Shown piece by piece: positions 61,643-64,000 of a DNA stretch of 64,000 nucleotides. The stretch lies in assembly GCA_905209455.1 (NCBI GenBank), contig CAJLTA010000010.1, positions 3,702 through 67,701 on the forward strand. Reading direction: 5' to 3'. Position 1 is the first letter of the stretch. Each line of letters starts with the position of its first letter. A model generated the notes under the pieces. It was not told where the DNA came from, did not search any database, and saw nothing but the letters and a program-made list of their open reading frames with translations. Source of the stretch: an uncultured Collinsella sp. GTDB taxonomy: Bacteria > Actinomycetota > Coriobacteriia > Coriobacteriales > Coriobacteriaceae. Made by a program: the position numbers and the translations under genes.

Positions 61643-63073
61643 ATGGCTCTTTGGGGCGGTCGTTTTGAGGCGGGCGTGGCCGAGGTCACGCAGGAGTTTG
61701 GCGCGTCGCTGCCGGTCGACAAACATCTCTATAAGCAGGATATCGCCGGCTCTAAGGCGCATGCCAAGATGTTGGCCGCCCAGGGCATCATCAGTGCCGA
61801 GGACGAGCAGGCGATTGCCAAGGGCCTGACCGGAATCGAACAGGATATCGATGCCGGCAACTTTACCTTCGACATCAACGATGAGGACATTCATATGTCC
61901 ATCGAGAGCGAGCTGACGCGTCGCATCGGCGAGGCTGGCAAGCGCTTGCATACTGGGCGTTCGCGCAACGACCAGGTGGCGACCGATACGCGCCTGGGCG
62001 TCAAGGCGCTGGCCAAGGAGCTCATGGAGGCCAATCTTGAGCTGCGCCATGTGCTGGTGGATGCGGCCAAGAAGTACGACAAGGTGATTCTGCCGGGCTA
62101 CACGCATATGCAGCACGCTCAGCCCGTGCTGCTCTCGCATCATCTGCTGGCGTATTTCTGGATGTTCGCGCGCGACTTTACGCGCCTGAAGGCCGCCTTT
62201 GATGCCGCCGACAACTGCCCGCTTGGTGCTGCCGCGCTTGCCGGTACGAGCTATCCGCTCGATCGCCAGATGACGGCTGCCGAACTTGGCTTTGCGGGCG
62301 TGATCCCCAACTCGCTCGATGCGGTTTCCGACCGTGATTTCCTGCTCGATCTGCATTACGCCGGATCCGTCATGGCGATGCACCTGTCGCGTCTTTCCGA
62401 GGAGATCGTGCTGTGGTCGAGCTCCGAATTTGGCTTTATCACGCTTTCAGACTCCTACTCCACCGGCTCGTCTATCATGCCGCAGAAGAAGAACCCCGAC
62501 TTTGCCGAGCTTATCCGCGGCAAGAGCGGTCGCGTGTACGGCAACCTGGTGCAGCTGCTGGTAACCATGAAGGGCTTGCCGCTTGCTTATAACAAGGACT
62601 TGCAGGAGGACAAGGAGGGCGCGCTCGATACCGCCCATACGCTCATGCAGTGCCTGTCCGTTATGGCCGGAATGATTTCGACTTGGACCGTCAACGAGGA
62701 TGCCATGGCGCGCGAGTGCGGCGTGGGGCACCTTGCCGCCACCGATGTTGCCGATTACCTGGCCAAGCGTGGCCTGCCGTTCCGCGAGGCACATGCCGTG
62801 GTGGGCCATCTGGTCCTGATGTGCGAGAAGCGCGGCTGCAATCTTGAGGACCTGCCGTTTGAGGTGTTCCAGGAGGCAAGCCCGCTCTTTGAGCGCGACA
62901 TTACCGAGGCGCTCGACATCCCGTCGATTGTCGCCGCGCGCACGACCGAGGGCGGCACCGCCCCTGCCGCCGTTGCCGTGCAGCTGCAGCGTGCCGAGGC
63001 GCAGCTCGTGGTCGACGAGGGTGTGTTTGGGTCACTGACTAAGGTCGTCGAGATGGGCCACGGGGTAAAGTAG
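61643..63073 (+). CDS. argH: Argininosuccinate lyase
   Basis: The 476-residue fumarase-superfamily enzyme cleaves argininosuccinate to arginine and fumarate. It begins LWGGRFEAGVAEVTQEFGAS, has TGRSRNDQVATDTRL and the signature GSSIMPQKKNPD with the catalytic serine. The ATG at 61643 follows AAAGGAG. It is separated from argG by a terminator and the small gene, so it likely has its own promoter. Confidence 0.98.
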   Translation: MALWGGRFEAGVAEVTQEFGASLPVDKHLYKQDIAGSKAHAKMLAAQGIISAEDEQAIAKGLTGIEQDIDAGNFTFDINDEDIHMSIESELTRRIGEAGKRLHTGRSRNDQVATDTRLGVKALAKELMEANLELRHVLVDAAKKYDKVILPGYTHMQHAQPVLLSHHLLAYFWMFARDFTRLKAAFDAADNCPLGAAALAGTSYPLDRQMTAAELGFAGVIPNSLDAVSDRDFLLDLHYAGSVMAMHLSRLSEEIVLWSSSEFGFITLSDSYSTGSSIMPQKKNPDFAELIRGKSGRVYGNLVQLLVTMKGLPLAYNKDLQEDKEGALDTAHTLMQCLSVMAGMISTWTVNEDAMARECGVGHLAATDVADYLAKRGLPFREAHAVVGHLVLMCEKRGCNLEDLPFEVFQEASPLFERDITEALDIPSIVAARTTEGGTAPAAVAVQLQRAEAQLVVDEGVFGSLTKVVEMGHGVK

Positions 63074-63458
63074 GGATTTGGCTGAAGCCGTTTTGGCCAT
63101 TTATTGATAAATCGTTTTCACTTTACGGGCGCCTGCTGATGTGGGCGCCCGTATTTTGTTGCTATGGGGGAGGGGCTTGTCGAGAACTTCTGTAGGACCT
63201 TTGGGCAGGTTGTGAAGGGGTTACGTTCGCGGGCGGCAACCGACCGCCTGCTCTGTTCGATGCGGTTGATGGGCGGTCGGATGGTACTCTAATCGGGCTT
63301 CGAAACAGAAGTGACACATATGGAGCGCTTTAATAAATTGCAACGTTTCAATAAACAGCTTTTTGTTTAACTGCAGCTAAAACTCTGTTACGATGCAGTC
63401 CAGGCGGGTGCCGGAATGGGACTTGGGCACGCGCGAACCTACTTGAAAGGCTACTTTT
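63074..63458 (+). other. 385-base gap before ndk
   Basis: It holds the argH terminator (63125-63156) and a possible promoter for ndk further down (TACTCTAAT at about 63286). A 16-codon ATG frame at 63319 lacks a ribosome site. Nothing else stands out. Confidence 0.6.
63125..63156 (+). terminator. Terminator after argH
   Basis: ACGGGCGCC (63125-63133) and GGCGCCCGT (63144-63152) form a perfect 9-bp stem followed by ATTTTG. Confidence 0.85.
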
Positions 63459-63863
63459 ATGGCTATCGAGAAGACCTTCATCATGATTAAGCCCGACGCC
63501 GTGCGCGACCGCAAGATCGGCGAGATCGTTGCTCGCATTGAGCGCAGCGGCCTTGTCATCGAGCGCATGGAGATGACCACGCTCGAGCGCGCTACCGTCG
63601 AGGAGCACTACGCCCATCTGGCCGACAAGCCCTTCTTTGGCGGTCTCTGCGACTTTATGACGAGCGGTCCGGTCGTCAAGATGGTCGTTTCCGGTCTCTC
63701 CGCTGTTGCTAAGATGCGCACCCTCATGGGCGCTACCAACCCGCTTGAGGCTGCTCCTGGTACCATCCGCGGCGACTTTGCCGTCGATGTCAACGCCAAC
63801 GTGATCCACGGCTCCGACTGCCTGGAGAATGCCGAGATCGAGATCAAGCGCTTCTTTGGCTAA
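63459..63863 (+). CDS. ndk: Nucleoside diphosphate kinase
   Basis: The 134-residue enzyme moves phosphate between nucleoside di- and triphosphates. It begins EKTFIMIKPDAVRD and has the phospho-histidine in NVIHGSD near the C-terminus. GAAAGG lies before the ATG. Length is normal. Confidence 0.98.
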   Translation: MAIEKTFIMIKPDAVRDRKIGEIVARIERSGLVIERMEMTTLERATVEEHYAHLADKPFFGGLCDFMTSGPVVKMVVSGLSAVAKMRTLMGATNPLEAAPGTIRGDFAVDVNANVIHGSDCLENAEIEIKRFFG

Positions 63864-63901
63864 ACCAGCTTTGACTCCTTAAAGCTGTTAGCGTGTGGCT
63901 T

Positions 63902-63936
63902 GGGCGCCGCGGAACTCCATCCGCGGCGCCCTTTTA
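63902..63936 (+). terminator. Terminator after ndk
   Basis: GGGCGCCGCGGA (63902-63913) and TCCGCGGCGCCC (63920-63931) form a perfect 12-bp stem followed by TTTTATT. Confidence 0.92.
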
Positions 63937-64000
63937 TTCCAAAATCGGCTTATAGGACAAAATGTGTGTCCACGTTGGGGACATCGGCGCAGGTCGATGA

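Noticed and set aside
63319..63369. 16-codon frame upstream of ndk
   Set aside because: No ribosome site and no regulatory codon pattern.

Overview
The window looks like chromosomal DNA of a Collinsella-type coriobacterium (Actinomycetota, Coriobacteriia). The clues are GC-rich coding DNA, a division cluster that lacks ftsA but has sepF, yggT and divIVA nearby, an arginine deiminase pathway, a DUF1846 protein, and a short anaerobic-type ThiC under a TPP riboswitch. The species call is inference from gene content. I saw no rRNA, tRNA, CRISPR array, transposase or prophage gene.

Layout: 0.1-6.5 kb (minus strand) carries a P1 peptidase, maf, a DJ-1/PfpI protein, an rlmD-like rRNA methyltransferase and ppk. 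6.5-14.1 kb is an arginine catabolism island: two identical arginine deiminase genes flanking an aminotransferase, then ornithine carbamoyltransferase and a DcuC-family antiporter. 14.6-19.5 kb holds a DUF1846 protein, a small winged-helix protein, pyrG and a Xer recombinase. 19.8-35.4 kb is the dcw cluster, mraZ to ftsZ, preceded by MraZ boxes; murE and ftsA are absent. 35.6-43.5 kb has pgeF(yfiH), then pstSCAB-phoU, then yggS-sepF-yggT-divIVA, as if the phosphate operon had entered a normally continuous ftsZ-pgeF-yggS-sepF block. 43.7-49.6 kb has a nitroreductase, a PiT/DUF47 phosphate pair, a small protein behind a possible SOS box, a Bax-inhibitor protein, a PARG-like protein and an SGNH hydrolase. 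50-59.3 kb has thiD and thiC, a membrane protein, yaaA, an M18 aminopeptidase, polA and a HAD phosphatase. 59.4-63.9 kb has argG, argH and ndk.

Three observations stand out. (1) Intergenic regions hold several families of long palindromes. In one family (138-260 and 58369-58498, with a fragment at 1-16) the central core of about 55 bases is conserved, with two compensatory base-pair changes, while the perfect 28-33 bp outer stems are unrelated in sequence. Another family forms a three-unit tandem array at 49683-49898. (2) argG is preceded by a 24-codon open frame with a strong ribosome binding site and six arginine codons near its stop, followed by mutually exclusive hairpins: a candidate arginine attenuator. 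(3) Direct repeats of ACCGYTYAC-like half-sites spaced exactly 21 bp occur upstream of both arcA copies and of argG, suggesting one arginine-responsive regulator. yggT also appears to start with ATC.

Functionally the window joins cell-wall synthesis and division, phosphate uptake and storage (pst, PiT, ppk), arginine breakdown and synthesis, thiamine synthesis, and nucleotide and DNA housekeeping.
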